Notes under the pieces: model-generated
Told to the model about the DNA's origin: nothing
What the model saw: only the letters and a program-made list of their open reading frames with translations
The model's database searches: none
Shown here: one piece after another, positions 8,543 through 18,170 of the stretch
Position numbering within the stretch: the first letter of the stretch is position 1
Layout: each line of letters begins with the position of its first letter
Made by a program: the position numbers and the translations under genes
Source: Pseudomonadota bacterium
GTDB taxonomy: Bacteria; Pseudomonadota; Gammaproteobacteria; Burkholderiales; Burkholderiaceae_B
Assembly (NCBI GenBank): GCA_023389155.1
Contig: JAEWEV010000015.1
Coordinates: 62,001 to 126,000, forward strand
DNA: 64,000 nt
Direction of reading: 5' to 3'

Positions 8543-10651
8543 ATGTCTCGCACGATTTTTGTTACCACGGCTCTTCCCTACGCTAACGGTTCGTTCCACA
8601 TTGGCCACATCATGGAGTATATCCAGGCCGATATCTGGGTCCGTAGCATGCGAATGGCCGGACACACCGTGCATTTTGTCGGGGCAGACGACGCCCACGG
8701 TGCGCCGATCATGCTCAAGGCAGAAAAGGAAGGCATTGCGCCGCGCGACCTGGTGGCGCGCTATGCACAGGAGCGCCCTCGCTATCTGAACGGCTTCCAT
8801 ATCAAATTCGATCACTGGCACAGCACCGACAGCGAAGAGAACATCGAACTGTCACAGGCCATTTATCGCCAGCTCAAAAGTGCCGGTTTCATCAGCACCA
8901 AAACCATTGAACAGTTCTATGATCCGGTCAAGGGTATGTTCCTGCCCGATCGCTACATCAAAGGCGAATGTCCCAAATGTCATGCGCGCGACCAATACGG
9001 CGATTCCTGCGAAGTCTGTAGCGCCGTCTACGCGCCTACCGACCTGATCAACCCGTACTCCACGCTAACCAATGCGACGCCGGTGCTCAAGTCCTCGGAA
9101 CACTTCTTCTTCAATCTGTCAGACCCGCGCTGCGTGGAATTTCTGCAAGACTGGACCACAGGCAGCAATGCCCAGGGCAACAAGCGGCTGCAGTCCGAAG
9201 TTCTGGCCAAGACCCGCGAATGGCTGGGCGATGAAAACAGCAAGGAAAGCAACCTGAACGACTGGGATATTTCCCGAGATGAACCCTATTTCGGCATAGA
9301 AATCCCGGACGCCCCCGGCAAATATTTTTACGTCTGGCTGGATGCGCCTGTTGGTTATCTGGCGTCCCTGAAAGCCTACTGCAAACTTAAGGGGCTGGAT
9401 TTTGACGCTCTGCTGGAACCAGGCAACAGTACCGAACAGGTTCACTTCATCGGCAAGGACATCGTGTATTTTCATGCCCTGTTCTGGCCTGCCATGCTCA
9501 AGTTCTCTGGCCGTAAGGTGCCCGATGCACTTAACGTACACGGGTTTATCACCGTTAGCGGCGAAAAAATGTCCAAAAGCCGCGGCACCGGCATATCACC
9601 CATTCGATATCTGGACATCGGCATGAATGCAGAGTGGCTGCGTTATTACATCGCGGCCAAACTGAACGCACGAGTCGAAGATATTGACTTCAACCCGGAT
9701 GACTTCATTGCCCGCGTCAATAGTGATCTGATCGGCAAATACATCAACATCGCCAGCCGCGCCGCCACATTTATCACCCGTCATTTCGACGGCAAACTGG
9801 GTTATGCGGGTAATGTCGAAGCAATGACAACTGAATTGAGTACGCTTACTGCAAGCGTACAGCGTGATTTTGAAAACCGCGAATATGCCCGCGCGATCCG
9901 TAATCTGATGGCACACGCCGACAAGATTAACCAGGCATTTGACGGCGCGCAACCCTGGGTTATGGCCAAGGGAATCAGTACTGCAAATGAAGAGCAAAAG
10001 CTCGCCCTGCAGGATATCTGCTCCCGCGCTATCGCCGGTTTCAAGGCGCTGTCTGTCATGCTGGCACCGGTACTTCCAGGACTTGCGCAACGCATTGCAA
10101 CTGAATTATTCGGCATGAGCCGCAACTTTACCTGGGACGATGCAGCGGAACTGCCCGACCATATTGCCCCCTTCAAGCACCTGATGCAGCGCGTTGAACC
10201 TGCCATGCTCGACCAGCTGTTCGAACCACCGGAATCCCCAACAGCCAACGCAGAAGCGGCGGCAGCGGCTGCCGTTGCTGCAGCACAGCCAGGTGGCGAA
10301 GCAATTGCAGATGTGATTACGATTGATGATTTTGTAAAAATAGATTTGCGAATTGCAAAAATTGTTAATTGCGAGCATGTGGAAGGTTCCGGTAAGCTGT
10401 TGCGACTTACACTTGATGTGGGTGAGGGAAAAACCCGGAACGTCTTTTCGGGAATCAAATCTGCCTACGAGCCCGAGGCACTGGTCGGAAAATTTACTGT
10501 GATGGTCGCCAACCTGGCGCCGCGCAAAATGAAGTTCGGCGTCTCGGAAGGTATGGTGCTTGCTGCCAGCGATGCAAACGAGAAAGCCAACCCTGGAATC
10601 TACATTCTGGAACCCTGGGAAGGCGCTCAGCCTGGCATGCGCGTGCGCTAA
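8543..10651 (+). CDS. metG: Methionyl-tRNA synthetase
   Basis: Class I aminoacyl-tRNA synthetase that charges tRNA-Met and initiator tRNA. The 702-residue length is normal for the long bacterial form. The HIGH-type motif FHIGH lies at about residue 15. A four-cysteine zinc knuckle (CPKCHARDQYGDSCEVC) lies at about 142-158, and KMSKS is at about residue 342. An alanine-rich linker (about 565-590) leads to a C-terminal EMAP-II/Arc1p-like tRNA-binding domain (DFVKIDLRIAKIVN to the end) used for dimerisation. MSRTIFVTTALPYANG at 8543 is the family start. Confidence 0.98.
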   Translation: MSRTIFVTTALPYANGSFHIGHIMEYIQADIWVRSMRMAGHTVHFVGADDAHGAPIMLKAEKEGIAPRDLVARYAQERPRYLNGFHIKFDHWHSTDSEENIELSQAIYRQLKSAGFISTKTIEQFYDPVKGMFLPDRYIKGECPKCHARDQYGDSCEVCSAVYAPTDLINPYSTLTNATPVLKSSEHFFFNLSDPRCVEFLQDWTTGSNAQGNKRLQSEVLAKTREWLGDENSKESNLNDWDISRDEPYFGIEIPDAPGKYFYVWLDAPVGYLASLKAYCKLKGLDFDALLEPGNSTEQVHFIGKDIVYFHALFWPAMLKFSGRKVPDALNVHGFITVSGEKMSKSRGTGISPIRYLDIGMNAEWLRYYIAAKLNARVEDIDFNPDDFIARVNSDLIGKYINIASRAATFITRHFDGKLGYAGNVEAMTTELSTLTASVQRDFENREYARAIRNLMAHADKINQAFDGAQPWVMAKGISTANEEQKLALQDICSRAIAGFKALSVMLAPVLPGLAQRIATELFGMSRNFTWDDAAELPDHIAPFKHLMQRVEPAMLDQLFEPPESPTANAEAAAAAAVAAAQPGGEAIADVITIDDFVKIDLRIAKIVNCEHVEGSGKLLRLTLDVGEGKTRNVFSGIKSAYEPEALVGKFTVMVANLAPRKMKFGVSEGMVLAASDANEKANPGIYILEPWEGAQPGMRVR

Positions 10652-10726
10652 GTCGTTGGTCCCGTTTACCGGGCCACGCAAGCAGGCACCAGGCCGTGGT
10701 CAACAATAACAATAGGATGAAAATCT

Positions 10727-11335
10727 ATGGTTGGGACTTGGTGCAGAAGCGGTTTGGGTCGGCTGAAAAAAACGGTCAGGGGCTCACGCCCACTCATGTT
10801 TGTCAACGAGCTGGTGCACCAGCCGAAATTTACCGGCGCCATCTGTCCGAGCTCACGCAAGCTCGGCCGCTACATGGCCAAGCACATTCCCCTGAACGAT
10901 GACGGTGTGGTGATCGAACTCGGGGGTGGCACCGGAGTTATCACACAAGCCATACTGGATCACGGCATCCCGCCTGACCGGCTGATTGTGATTGAATTTT
11001 CCAACGTCTTTGCGCAGCATTTGCGTCGACGCTTCCCGCATCTGAAAATCATCAACGGCAATGCGGCCGACCTGGATGCGCTGCTGCCTCCAGACATCCG
11101 CATCAACGCCATTGTTTCCAGCCTGCCACTCATTTCCCTGCCACCAGAAGTGCGCAGCCGGATTCTGCACCAGTGGCAGACACTGCTCAAAGACGAAGGA
11201 CGTGCCATCCAGTTCACCTATAACCTGCGTCAGGCCCACTGGCAATCATCATTGAAGGCCTGTCATTACAGCAGTGAAATTGTCTGGACCAATGTCCCGC
11301 CGGCGCGGGTCATGACATTCCGGTTCGCCACCTAA
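10727..11335 (+). CDS. Class I SAM-dependent methyltransferase (PmtA-like)
   Basis: A 202-residue Rossmann-fold methyltransferase. The SAM-binding motif I is VVIELGGGTGVIT (about residues 61-73), motif II ends in DRLIVIEFSN, and INGNAADLDALL follows. The later IVSSLPLISLPP resembles the post-II motif of the rRNA adenine dimethyltransferase/PmtA group, which includes phosphatidylethanolamine N-methyltransferases. The N-terminal FVNELVHQPKFTGAICPSSRKL, with a pro-serine element before motif I, is typical of the PmtA-like subgroup. The true substrate (phospholipid or other) cannot be told from sequence. It follows metG by 75 bases. Confidence 0.75.
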   Translation: MVGTWCRSGLGRLKKTVRGSRPLMFVNELVHQPKFTGAICPSSRKLGRYMAKHIPLNDDGVVIELGGGTGVITQAILDHGIPPDRLIVIEFSNVFAQHLRRRFPHLKIINGNAADLDALLPPDIRINAIVSSLPLISLPPEVRSRILHQWQTLLKDEGRAIQFTYNLRQAHWQSSLKACHYSSEIVWTNVPPARVMTFRFAT

Positions 11336-11459
11336 GCCACGCGCGTCTCGCGGTCGAATACACTACAATGCAGGTTTCGTCGTTCTTGCGACTTTGCCCG
11401 GCTAACCGTTAACCGGCCGGTGTGTCGCAAACGCACAGGCCAGTTTTCGACCGTTTACC

Positions 11460-12323
11460 ATGACCATTTCTGACAAAGACAATAACAGCGCCAGTTCCAT
11501 CGCTGACAAAGCAGACGCAGAACGCCAGAGCGCGCACGTCAATGCACCGTCCGACCAGGCTACCGCCTCAAAATCTGACGCCCCGCCAGCACTTCCCGCC
11601 AGTGCGGGACACGCTGACACCTCTAACCATGATGACAACAGCAATACCGATGCACTGAAATCGCGTCATATCCGCAGTTTCGTGCATCGTCGCTCACATA
11701 TGACACCCGGTCAGAAACAGGCGGTTGAACTGCACATGGAAAAGTGGGCGCTGCCATACCGTGACAAGGTCCTGGATTACGCAGACACGTTCGGCAGACA
11801 GGCTCCTACCATTCTGGAAATCGGTTTTGGCATGGGCGAAACCACACAGAAAATCGCCCAGCTGCGTGCCGACGAAAACTTCCTTGGGGTCGAAGTGTTC
11901 AATGCCGGTGTTGGCGCGCTGCTCAAGAGAATCGAAGAGTCTGGCGTAAGCAACATCCGCATCATCCAGCACGATGCAGTGGAAGTTGTACAGAACATGA
12001 TTGCACCAGACAGTCTTGCCGGCGTACATATTTATTTTCCTGATCCCTGGCCAAAGAAGCGTCATCACAAACGTCGTCTGGTTCGCCCCGATTTCATCGC
12101 CCTGCTGGCAAGTCGCATCAAGCCCGGCGGCTACATTCATTGCGCCACCGATTGGGAAGACTACGCCATACAGATGCTGGAAGTGCTAAGCGGTGAAGCA
12201 AAGCTGAAGAACACCGCCACCGACTACGCCAGCAAACCGGACTACCGCCCCCAGACCAAGTTCGAAACCCGTGGACTGCGTCTGGGTCACGGCATTCGTG
12301 ATTTAGTGTTCACACGTATCTGA
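11460..12323 (+). CDS. trmB: tRNA (guanine-N7-)-methyltransferase
   Basis: TrmB methylates G46 in the variable loop of tRNAs. SAM-binding ILEIGFGMGE lies at about residue 120, and the diagnostic IYFPDPWPKKRHHKRR at about 195. The C-terminal YRPQTKFETRG also matches the family. At 287 residues it is longer than usual, because of an N-terminal extension of about 70 low-complexity residues rich in A, S, D and T. Similar extensions occur in other Alcaligenaceae. An internal ATG could give a shorter form, but the extension remains open. The last codons overlap an 18-base tandem repeat. Confidence 0.95.
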   Translation: MTISDKDNNSASSIADKADAERQSAHVNAPSDQATASKSDAPPALPASAGHADTSNHDDNSNTDALKSRHIRSFVHRRSHMTPGQKQAVELHMEKWALPYRDKVLDYADTFGRQAPTILEIGFGMGETTQKIAQLRADENFLGVEVFNAGVGALLKRIEESGVSNIRIIQHDAVEVVQNMIAPDSLAGVHIYFPDPWPKKRHHKRRLVRPDFIALLASRIKPGGYIHCATDWEDYAIQMLEVLSGEAKLKNTATDYASKPDYRPQTKFETRGLRLGHGIRDLVFTRI

Positions 12324-12385
12324 TATGTCATCCGTATTAGATTTGTCATTCACATCTGATTTGTCATTCGTATCTGATTTATTTC
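12315..12385. repeat. 18-bp tandem repeat (four imperfect units) at the trmB 3' end
   Basis: Four consecutive units close to CGTATCTGATTTGTCATT, at 12,315-12,332, 12,333-12,350, 12,351-12,368 and 12,369-12,385. The last is one base short and diverged. The first unit contains the last two sense codons and stop of trmB (CGT ATC TGA). The array fills the trmB-pip gap and ends just before the pip ribosome site. The unit is a multiple of three, so each copy repeats the trmB ending. Confidence 0.8.
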
Positions 12386-12397
12386 AAGGACTTCTGC

Positions 12398-13336
12398 ATG
12401 TATCCTCCTATTGAACCCTACAAAACCGGCAAACTTGATACCGGAGACGGACACCAGGTCTACTGGGAGCTTTGCGGCAATCCTGAAGGCAAACCCGCGG
12501 TCTTTCTGCATGGCGGACCGGGTGCAGGCTGCGGCGTACATCACAGGCAGCTGTTCAATCCTGAGTACTACAACATCCTGCTGTTCGATCAGCGCGGTTG
12601 TGGTCGCTCCACACCGCATGCCAGCCTGGAAAACAATACCACCGCTCATCTGATTGCCGATATTGAACGGTTGCGCACCGAAGTGCTCAAGGCTGATCAG
12701 TTGCTGGTCTTCGGCGGATCCTGGGGATCCACGCTGGCACTGGCTTATGCGCAGGCACATCCCAAACAGGTCAGCGAACTGATCGTGCGCGGCATCTTTA
12801 CCCTGCGCAAGGAAGAACTGCGCTGGTTCTATCAGGAAGGTGCCTCCTGGCTGTTTCCCGATTACTGGGAAGAGTACGTGGCCCCTATCCCGCCTGAAGA
12901 ACGCGATGACCTGATCGCGGCGTATCACAAACGTCTTACCGGCGATGACCGCGAAGCACAGATCAATGCCGCACGCGCCTGGAGCCAGTGGGAAGGGCGC
13001 ACAATTACCCTGTACCCGGATCAGTCCAACACCCAGAACTATATTGCGGATCACTTTGCACTGGCCTTCGCACGCATTGAAAACCACTATTTCACGCATG
13101 CCGGCTTCATGCAAGAAAACCAGCTGCTGGACAACGCACATTTGCTGAAAGATATTCCCGGCGTGATCATCCAGGGGCGCTACGATTGCTGCACCCCGGC
13201 GCGCACCGCATGGGAACTGCACAAGGCCTGGCCCGAGGCAGAATTCCATATCGTTCCCGATGCCGGCCACGCCTTCAATGAACCGGGTATCCTCAAGCTG
13301 CTGCTGGAAGCCACTGATAAATTTGCTCGGAACTGA
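12398..13336 (+). CDS. pip: Prolyl (proline) iminopeptidase
   Basis: Alpha/beta-hydrolase peptidase of family S33 that removes N-terminal proline from peptides in the cytoplasm. It is 312 residues long, normal for the family. The oxyanion region HGGPGAGC and the DQRGCGRS motif characteristic of iminopeptidases lie at about residues 40-70. The nucleophile elbow is GGSWGS (about 107-112). The acid is in GRYDCCTP and the histidine in DAGHAFNEP near the C-terminus. A good ribosome site (CAAGGA) precedes ATG 12398. A GC-rich hairpin at 13,453-13,479 may end the transcript. Confidence 0.95.
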   Translation: MYPPIEPYKTGKLDTGDGHQVYWELCGNPEGKPAVFLHGGPGAGCGVHHRQLFNPEYYNILLFDQRGCGRSTPHASLENNTTAHLIADIERLRTEVLKADQLLVFGGSWGSTLALAYAQAHPKQVSELIVRGIFTLRKEELRWFYQEGASWLFPDYWEEYVAPIPPEERDDLIAAYHKRLTGDDREAQINAARAWSQWEGRTITLYPDQSNTQNYIADHFALAFARIENHYFTHAGFMQENQLLDNAHLLKDIPGVIIQGRYDCCTPARTAWELHKAWPEAEFHIVPDAGHAFNEPGILKLLLEATDKFARN

Positions 13337-13452
13337 TATGCGTTGAACCGGTCAGGTTATTTGATGTACCGGTCCGGTTGTTCGTTTAACTCGTCAGCTT
13401 ATTTTTTGTTCCTTCAGTTTAGTCGCCGATCGTATCCGTTTACAGACCCTGG

Positions 13453-13485
13453 GGAGCCGCGCCGCAATGCCGCGGCTCCTTGCAT
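13453..13485 (+). terminator. Hairpin, probable terminator between pip and the oxidoreductase gene
   Basis: GGAGCCGCG pairs perfectly with CGCGGCTCC across a nine-base loop and is followed by a poor T tract (TTGCATTT). It sits between two convergent genes, so it may serve either strand. The weak T tail lowers confidence. Confidence 0.5.
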
Positions 13486-13562
13486 TTGATACGACCCTGA
13501 AAACTTGCGTCAACAAAACCCGCGCAAGGGCTGACCCAATCAGCATGTCACGCGAGCAACAG

Positions 13563-14735
13563 TCAAAGTATGCCGGTCTCCGGATAGGGCGCGTTGTTCT
13601 CTACCCGCTCGTAGCCAAGACGAGACATATCAATGGTTTGGTATTGGCCGTGAACAATCAGCTCTGCAATACCGCGTCCGGCGGCGGGTGCGTGCATCAT
13701 GCCATGCCCGGAAAACCCCGCCACGGTATAAAGATTCGGCATGGTGGAACCCCATGCGCCTATGATGGCGTTGCCGTCCAGCTCGCATACTTCATACAGA
13801 CCCGACCAGGTGCGATGACATCTTGCCGCCTCAAATGCCGGAAAGCGGTGTGCAACGGCGGGCCAGACCTCATTCTCGAAATTATCATGATCAATATCGA
13901 AGTGATACCCGCGAGTCACATCGCCGTCCACGAGGCCTCCTGAATAACCCTGCCCTTCAGACCGGAAGGCCAGACGGGACATATCTTTCACATAAGGAAG
14001 ATGGCCCACGTGACTGCCTGGCGTGAAGTAATGTTCAAAACGCCGCACCGGTGAAATGGGCAGTTTCATGCCAAATAGCTGCGCCACTTGCGCCGACCAG
14101 GCGCCGGCCGCGTTAACAAATGCATCGGCGGCCAGCTCTTGCCCCTTGTCCAGGCAGACCGACAGGGCTTTGCCTGCCCCGGATCGGGCGGCGACCACTT
14201 TACCCGACACGTAAGTCGCACCAAGCTCGACCGCTTTGCGGCGAAAGCCCCACAATAATCCGTTCGGATCACACCAGCCATCATGCGGCGTATGAGCACC
14301 TGCACCCAGATCATCGACATACATGGCCGGGAACCGTAGCTGGAGTTCGGCGGGTGACAGCAGATCAACCGTACATCCCTGCGATCGCTGAATCGCGACA
14401 TTTCGTTCAAGCTGGGGCGTGTATTGCGGCGGCACAATAAACAGATAACCGCCCTCTACCCACTCCACGTGTGCCGCGTGCGTTGCCGTGGACATGACCT
14501 GATCAAAACTCCTGATGAAGTCGATGCTAAAAAGGGACATCGCGATATTTTCTTCGCCCGAGAACTGCACACGGCAACCGCCGGATGAACGCAAGGCAGA
14601 GGCAAATTCATAGGTTGAGTCCGGCTCGATAACGGCCACGGAAAGATGAGGATCTTCCTTAAGCAAAAAGTAGGCGGTCGCAGAGCCAATAATGCCCCCA
14701 CCCATAATGACGACATCATATTTTTTCTTATTCAT
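13563..14735 (-). CDS. FAD-dependent oxidoreductase (DAO/glycine oxidase-like)
   Basis: D-amino-acid oxidase (DadA/sarcosine oxidase) fold, about 390 residues. The dinucleotide-binding motif VVIMGGGIIGSATAYFLL is at residues 6-23. The C-terminal FAD contact VAGFSGHGMMHAPAAGRGIAELI is also conserved. Such enzymes oxidise the amine of D-amino acids, glycine, sarcosine or similar substrates; the exact substrate is not evident. The start MNKKKYDVV at 14735 is preferred over an in-frame ATG ten codons upstream, because the FAD motif normally begins within a few residues of the N-terminus. It is convergent with pip and divergent from kbp. Confidence 0.85.
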   Translation of the reverse strand: MNKKKYDVVIMGGGIIGSATAYFLLKEDPHLSVAVIEPDSTYEFASALRSSGGCRVQFSGEENIAMSLFSIDFIRSFDQVMSTATHAAHVEWVEGGYLFIVPPQYTPQLERNVAIQRSQGCTVDLLSPAELQLRFPAMYVDDLGAGAHTPHDGWCDPNGLLWGFRRKAVELGATYVSGKVVAARSGAGKALSVCLDKGQELAADAFVNAAGAWSAQVAQLFGMKLPISPVRRFEHYFTPGSHVGHLPYVKDMSRLAFRSEGQGYSGGLVDGDVTRGYHFDIDHDNFENEVWPAVAHRFPAFEAARCHRTWSGLYEVCELDGNAIIGAWGSTMPNLYTVAGFSGHGMMHAPAAGRGIAELIVHGQYQTIDMSRLGYERVENNAPYPETGIL

Positions 14736-15085
14736 ATTCCTGACTCTGGATATTGAGATATGCAAATAATGATAGGCGAATATATAACACGGATGTAATC
14801 ATATCCTCGTTTCGGTCATACCAAGGCGACCTGTTCGCTGGTGCCGGGGCAAACCATCGGCTCCCTGCCGGAACACCCGAGAATCCGAATGTTATATACC
14901 AGCCAATAATCAACATGTTTCCCAGCGTTGACTGATGTTACCGGCAATTACAAGCGCATGAATGCCATCTAACATTTATTAACCTTCGTAGCCTTCCCCT
15001 TATCACGTATTCAATGAATAATAGTGTGATGCACGAACCGTGCTATATTGAAGTTGTCATTGAACGATAACAAGGAGTCATAACA
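14736..15085. other. Divergent promoter region (oxidoreductase / kbp)
   Basis: About 350 bases between divergent genes, AT-rich near 14,960-15,060. No gene is supported. A TATATT box at about 15,043, some 40 bases before the kbp ATG, is a plausible -10 element for kbp. The kbp ribosome site AAGGAG is at 15,071-15,076. Confidence 0.4.
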
Positions 15086-15520
15086 ATGGGCATTCTCAGT
15101 TTTATCAAGGAAGTCGGCGAGAAAGTATTTGGTGGTAGCGAAGCTCAGGCAGCAACACCCGACGATCTCAAAAAAGAACTCGCCAAACACGGCCTGAACG
15201 CTGATGGTCTGGATATCGCCGTTGATGGTGACAAAGTGACAGTCAAAGGCAATGCCGCGAGCACTGCCGATGCAGAGAAAATTGCAATTGCAATTGGCAA
15301 CACACAGGGCGTGGCCTCAGTAGACAACCAGCTTTCTGCTGCCAGCCAGGAAGAAGAATCCAACTTTTATACGGTCAAATCCGGCGACACACTGTCCAAA
15401 ATCTCCAAAGATCAGTACGGTGACGCCAACCAGTATCAGAAAATCTTCGAAGCCAACCGTCCCATGCTCAGCCATCCTGACAAAATCTATCCAGGTCAGG
15501 TTCTGCGCATTCCCAAGTAA
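15086..15520 (+). CDS. kbp: BON-LysM protein, Kbp/YgaU homologue
   Basis: A 144-residue homologue of E. coli Kbp (YgaU), a cytoplasmic K+-binding protein. The N-terminal signature MGILSFIKEVGEKVFGG is followed by a BON domain (about residues 30-90, LDIAVDGDKVTVKGNA to GVASVDNQL). A LysM domain closes the protein (FYTVKSGDTLSKISKDQYGD to YPGQVLRIPK). The order and length match the family, and there is no signal peptide. A strong ribosome site (AAGGAG) precedes the ATG. An intrinsic terminator follows at about 15,665, so it is probably monocistronic. Confidence 0.9.
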   Translation: MGILSFIKEVGEKVFGGSEAQAATPDDLKKELAKHGLNADGLDIAVDGDKVTVKGNAASTADAEKIAIAIGNTQGVASVDNQLSAASQEEESNFYTVKSGDTLSKISKDQYGDANQYQKIFEANRPMLSHPDKIYPGQVLRIPK

Positions 15521-15664
15521 TACCCTCAAGTTCGCATCGTAAGTACTGAGGTAGCGTTCGGCTGTCGTGATACAAACACCCTTCAGAACCCTGCCCTTCG
15601 TTTTATAACAGATGACACGTGTTACGCCATGCAGACTTGCACTGCCGTATTCACAGTGAGAATA

Positions 15665-15702
15665 AAAAAGCCCTGCGAGGATTTATCGCAGGGCTTTTCT
15701 CT
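15665..15702. terminator. Bidirectional rho-independent terminator between kbp and ffh
   Basis: AAAAGCCCTGCGA pairs with TCGCAGGGCTTTT around a six-base loop, with A-rich sequence before and T-rich after. It can therefore stop transcription of kbp on + and of ffh on -, since the two genes converge here. Confidence 0.85.
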
Positions 15703-15781
15703 TTCCGTCTGTAAGATTATTTTCTGCTCATCTGTTTACAAGTAACTATTTCTTCTTGCGCGAGCGGGCAGATCCACAACG

Positions 15782-17206
15782 TTATTTCTTGAAGTTGCCA
15801 AACGCACCCATGCCGCCACGCAGCCCTTTGAGACCACCCATGGCGCGCATCATTTTACCCATGCCACCTTTCTTGAACTGCTTCATCATGCCCTGCATCT
15901 GCTCGAACTGTTTCAGCAGCTTATTGACTTCCTGTACAGGCACACCCGCGCCCGCGGCAATCCGGCGCTTGCGTGAGGCCTTAAGCAATTCCGGTTTGCT
16001 GCGCTCCTGAGGTGTCATGGAATTCAGGATGCCTTCAGTGCGGCGCAATTGCTTTTCCGCCTGGCCACCCTGGATCTGACCCGCGGCCTGTGCAAACTGG
16101 GCGGGCAGTTTTTCCATAAGCGAACTCATATCGCCCATTTTTTTCACCTGCTGCAGCTGCTCACGGAAATCGTTCAGATCAAAGCGGTCACCCGTCTTGA
16201 TTTTGGAGGCCAGCTTCTCGGCTTCGGAAATATCGATATTGCGTTGCGCCTGCTCGACCAGGGAGACGATATCACCCATGCCCAGCACACGCTGCGCCAT
16301 GCGTTCGGGATGAAAGACCTCAAGGCCGTCCAGTTTTTCGGACACACCAATGAATTTCAGGGGTTTGCCGGTAACATGACGCACGGACAGCGCGGCACCA
16401 CCGCGGGCATCACCATCCAGCTTGGTCAGAACAACACCGGTTAGCGGCAGCGCCTCGCCAAAGGCCTTTGCCACATTCACGGCATCCTGACCCTGCATGG
16501 CATCAACCACAAACAGCGTCTCTACCGGCTTGATCAGGCCGTGCAGCATGCTGATTTCCTGCATCATGGCTTCGTCAACACCCAGGCGACCGGCCGTATC
16601 GACGATCAGCACTTCATAATGATGTTTGCGTGCGTGATCCACGGCAGCCAGCGCGATATCGCGCGGCTTCTGATCTGCCGAAGAGGGAAAGAAATCTGCC
16701 CCCACCTGACCGGCCACGGTGCGCAACTGCTCGATAGCCGCCGGACGATACACGTCGACACTGACCACCAGCACTTTCTTTTTCGGAATCTTGCGACCAC
16801 CCTGGATCAACTCGCCGGAAACCAGCAAACGCGCCAGTTTACCGGTGGTAGTCGTTTTACCCGCCCCCTGCAGACCCGCCAACAGGATAATCGCCGGTGG
16901 CGTGGTAGCCAGATCCAGCTCCGAGGCGTTTTCGCCCAGATCGCCGCCCATAACGGCGGTCAGCTCCTTGTGCACAACGCCGACCAGCGCCTGGCCCGGA
17001 CTCAGGCTACCGGTAACATCTGCCCCCAGCGCACGCTCCTTGACCTTGGCGACGAATTCGCGCACCACAGGCAGGGAAACGTCGGCCTCCAGCAGCGCCA
17101 TACGCACTTCGCGCAGCATCTCCTGGGTATTGGCTTCGGTCAGGCGCGCTTCACCGCGCAGGGTTTTCATGGCCCGGCTTAACCGGTTGGTCAAATTATC
17201 AAACAT
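15782..17206 (-). CDS. ffh: Signal recognition particle protein Ffh
   Basis: SRP54 GTPase that binds 4.5S RNA and signal sequences and delivers ribosomes to FtsY at the membrane. It is 474 residues. The N domain begins MFDNLTNRLSRAMKTL. The G domain carries LAGLQGAGKTTTTGKLA (about residue 105), the DTAGR box (about 195) and TKLDGDARGG (about 250). The C-terminal M domain is methionine-rich (MQGMMKQF, MGKMMRAMGG) as required for signal binding. It is transcribed away from the CcsA-like gene. Confidence 0.98.
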   Translation of the reverse strand: MFDNLTNRLSRAMKTLRGEARLTEANTQEMLREVRMALLEADVSLPVVREFVAKVKERALGADVTGSLSPGQALVGVVHKELTAVMGGDLGENASELDLATTPPAIILLAGLQGAGKTTTTGKLARLLVSGELIQGGRKIPKKKVLVVSVDVYRPAAIEQLRTVAGQVGADFFPSSADQKPRDIALAAVDHARKHHYEVLIVDTAGRLGVDEAMMQEISMLHGLIKPVETLFVVDAMQGQDAVNVAKAFGEALPLTGVVLTKLDGDARGGAALSVRHVTGKPLKFIGVSEKLDGLEVFHPERMAQRVLGMGDIVSLVEQAQRNIDISEAEKLASKIKTGDRFDLNDFREQLQQVKKMGDMSSLMEKLPAQFAQAAGQIQGGQAEKQLRRTEGILNSMTPQERSKPELLKASRKRRIAAGAGVPVQEVNKLLKQFEQMQGMMKQFKKGGMGKMMRAMGGLKGLRGGMGAFGNFKK

Positions 17207-17318
17207 GGATTTTCACTGAAGTAAATGGGAATGGGCAAAACGGCTATACTATGCCTGCAGGCCGGATCGCGCTATGCAGATCCGCTGATTGCTTATCCGG
17301 AACACACGTCATTATTTT

Positions 17319-18170
17319 ATGTCTAACGACATTGTATTTCACTCTCTGGCCACCGTGGCCTATCTGCTGCTCAGTTTACTAATTTGGCGGCCCCTGCTGG
17401 CCGGACAGAGTCCTGCGCTAAGCGCCGGAGCCTCCCGATTCCTACTGGCGCTGGTTCTTGTTGTGCACGGCGTGGCTGTCCATCTGGCCATGCTGCACGA
17501 AGATTCGCTGCGCCTGTCCTGGTCGGTGGGGCTTTCGCTGACCATCTGGCTGGGCATGATCGTCTTCTGGCTGGAAAACCTGGTCAGTGAAATCGACGGC
17601 CTTAAACTGGTGCTGCTGCCAATTGCAGCTGTCATTTGCCTGCTGGCCGCCCTTTTCCCGGGACGAGACAGCCTGATCATCCCTGTTAACGATGCCTATT
17701 TCCAGATTCACCTGCTAATTTCCATCGGCGCCTATAGCCTGATAGCCATCGCGGCCATCCATGCGTTCCTGATGACATCGCTGGACCGTTACCTGCACCA
17801 GCCGGTACAAACCCGGGCCGAGCGCTCTGTCTTTGCCCGCGCACTGGAAGAACAGCCGCCCCTGCTGGTCCAGGAAAAAATCCTGTTCCGCCTGATCTGG
17901 ATCGGTTTTGTGCTGTTAACCCTGTCCATTGTCACAGGTGTGGTCGTTTCCATGAGAATCAATGGCGTGCTGCTGCCTTTTGACCATAAAACCCTGTTTA
18001 CCCTGATGTCGTGGGTGGTTTTCGGCCTGCTGCTGCTAGGACGCGCCTTGCGTGGCTGGCGCGGGCGATTTGCCTTGCGCTGGACGCTGATAGGCTTTGG
18101 TCTGCTCATGATCGCCTATACAGGCACCCGTTTTATCTTTGACGTTCTGCTGCACAAAGGAGGCGCATAA
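17319..18170 (+). CDS. CcsA/YpjD-family cytochrome c assembly-like membrane protein
   Basis: A 283-residue integral membrane protein with about eight hydrophobic helices, matching the CcsA/ResC (cytochrome c assembly, CcmC-like) fold in its short YpjD form. The family C-terminal region DHKTLFTLMSWVVFGLLLLG is present, as are histidines within helices that could bind haem in the larger CcsA proteins. YpjD-type members commonly lie beside ffh in proteobacteria, as here; their role is unsettled. The start MSNDIVFHSL at 17319 is preferred over an alternative start ten codons upstream. The next gene overlaps its stop by one base. Confidence 0.85.
   Translation: MSNDIVFHSLATVAYLLLSLLIWRPLLAGQSPALSAGASRFLLALVLVVHGVAVHLAMLHEDSLRLSWSVGLSLTIWLGMIVFWLENLVSEIDGLKLVLLPIAAVICLLAALFPGRDSLIIPVNDAYFQIHLLISIGAYSLIAIAAIHAFLMTSLDRYLHQPVQTRAERSVFARALEEQPPLLVQEKILFRLIWIGFVLLTLSIVTGVVVSMRINGVLLPFDHKTLFTLMSWVVFGLLLLGRALRGWRGRFALRWTLIGFGLLMIAYTGTRFIFDVLLHKGGA

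Noticed and set aside
12315..12385. CRISPR-like array between trmB and pip
   Set aside because: The 18-bp units are directly adjacent with no spacers and are imperfect. It is a simple tandem repeat.
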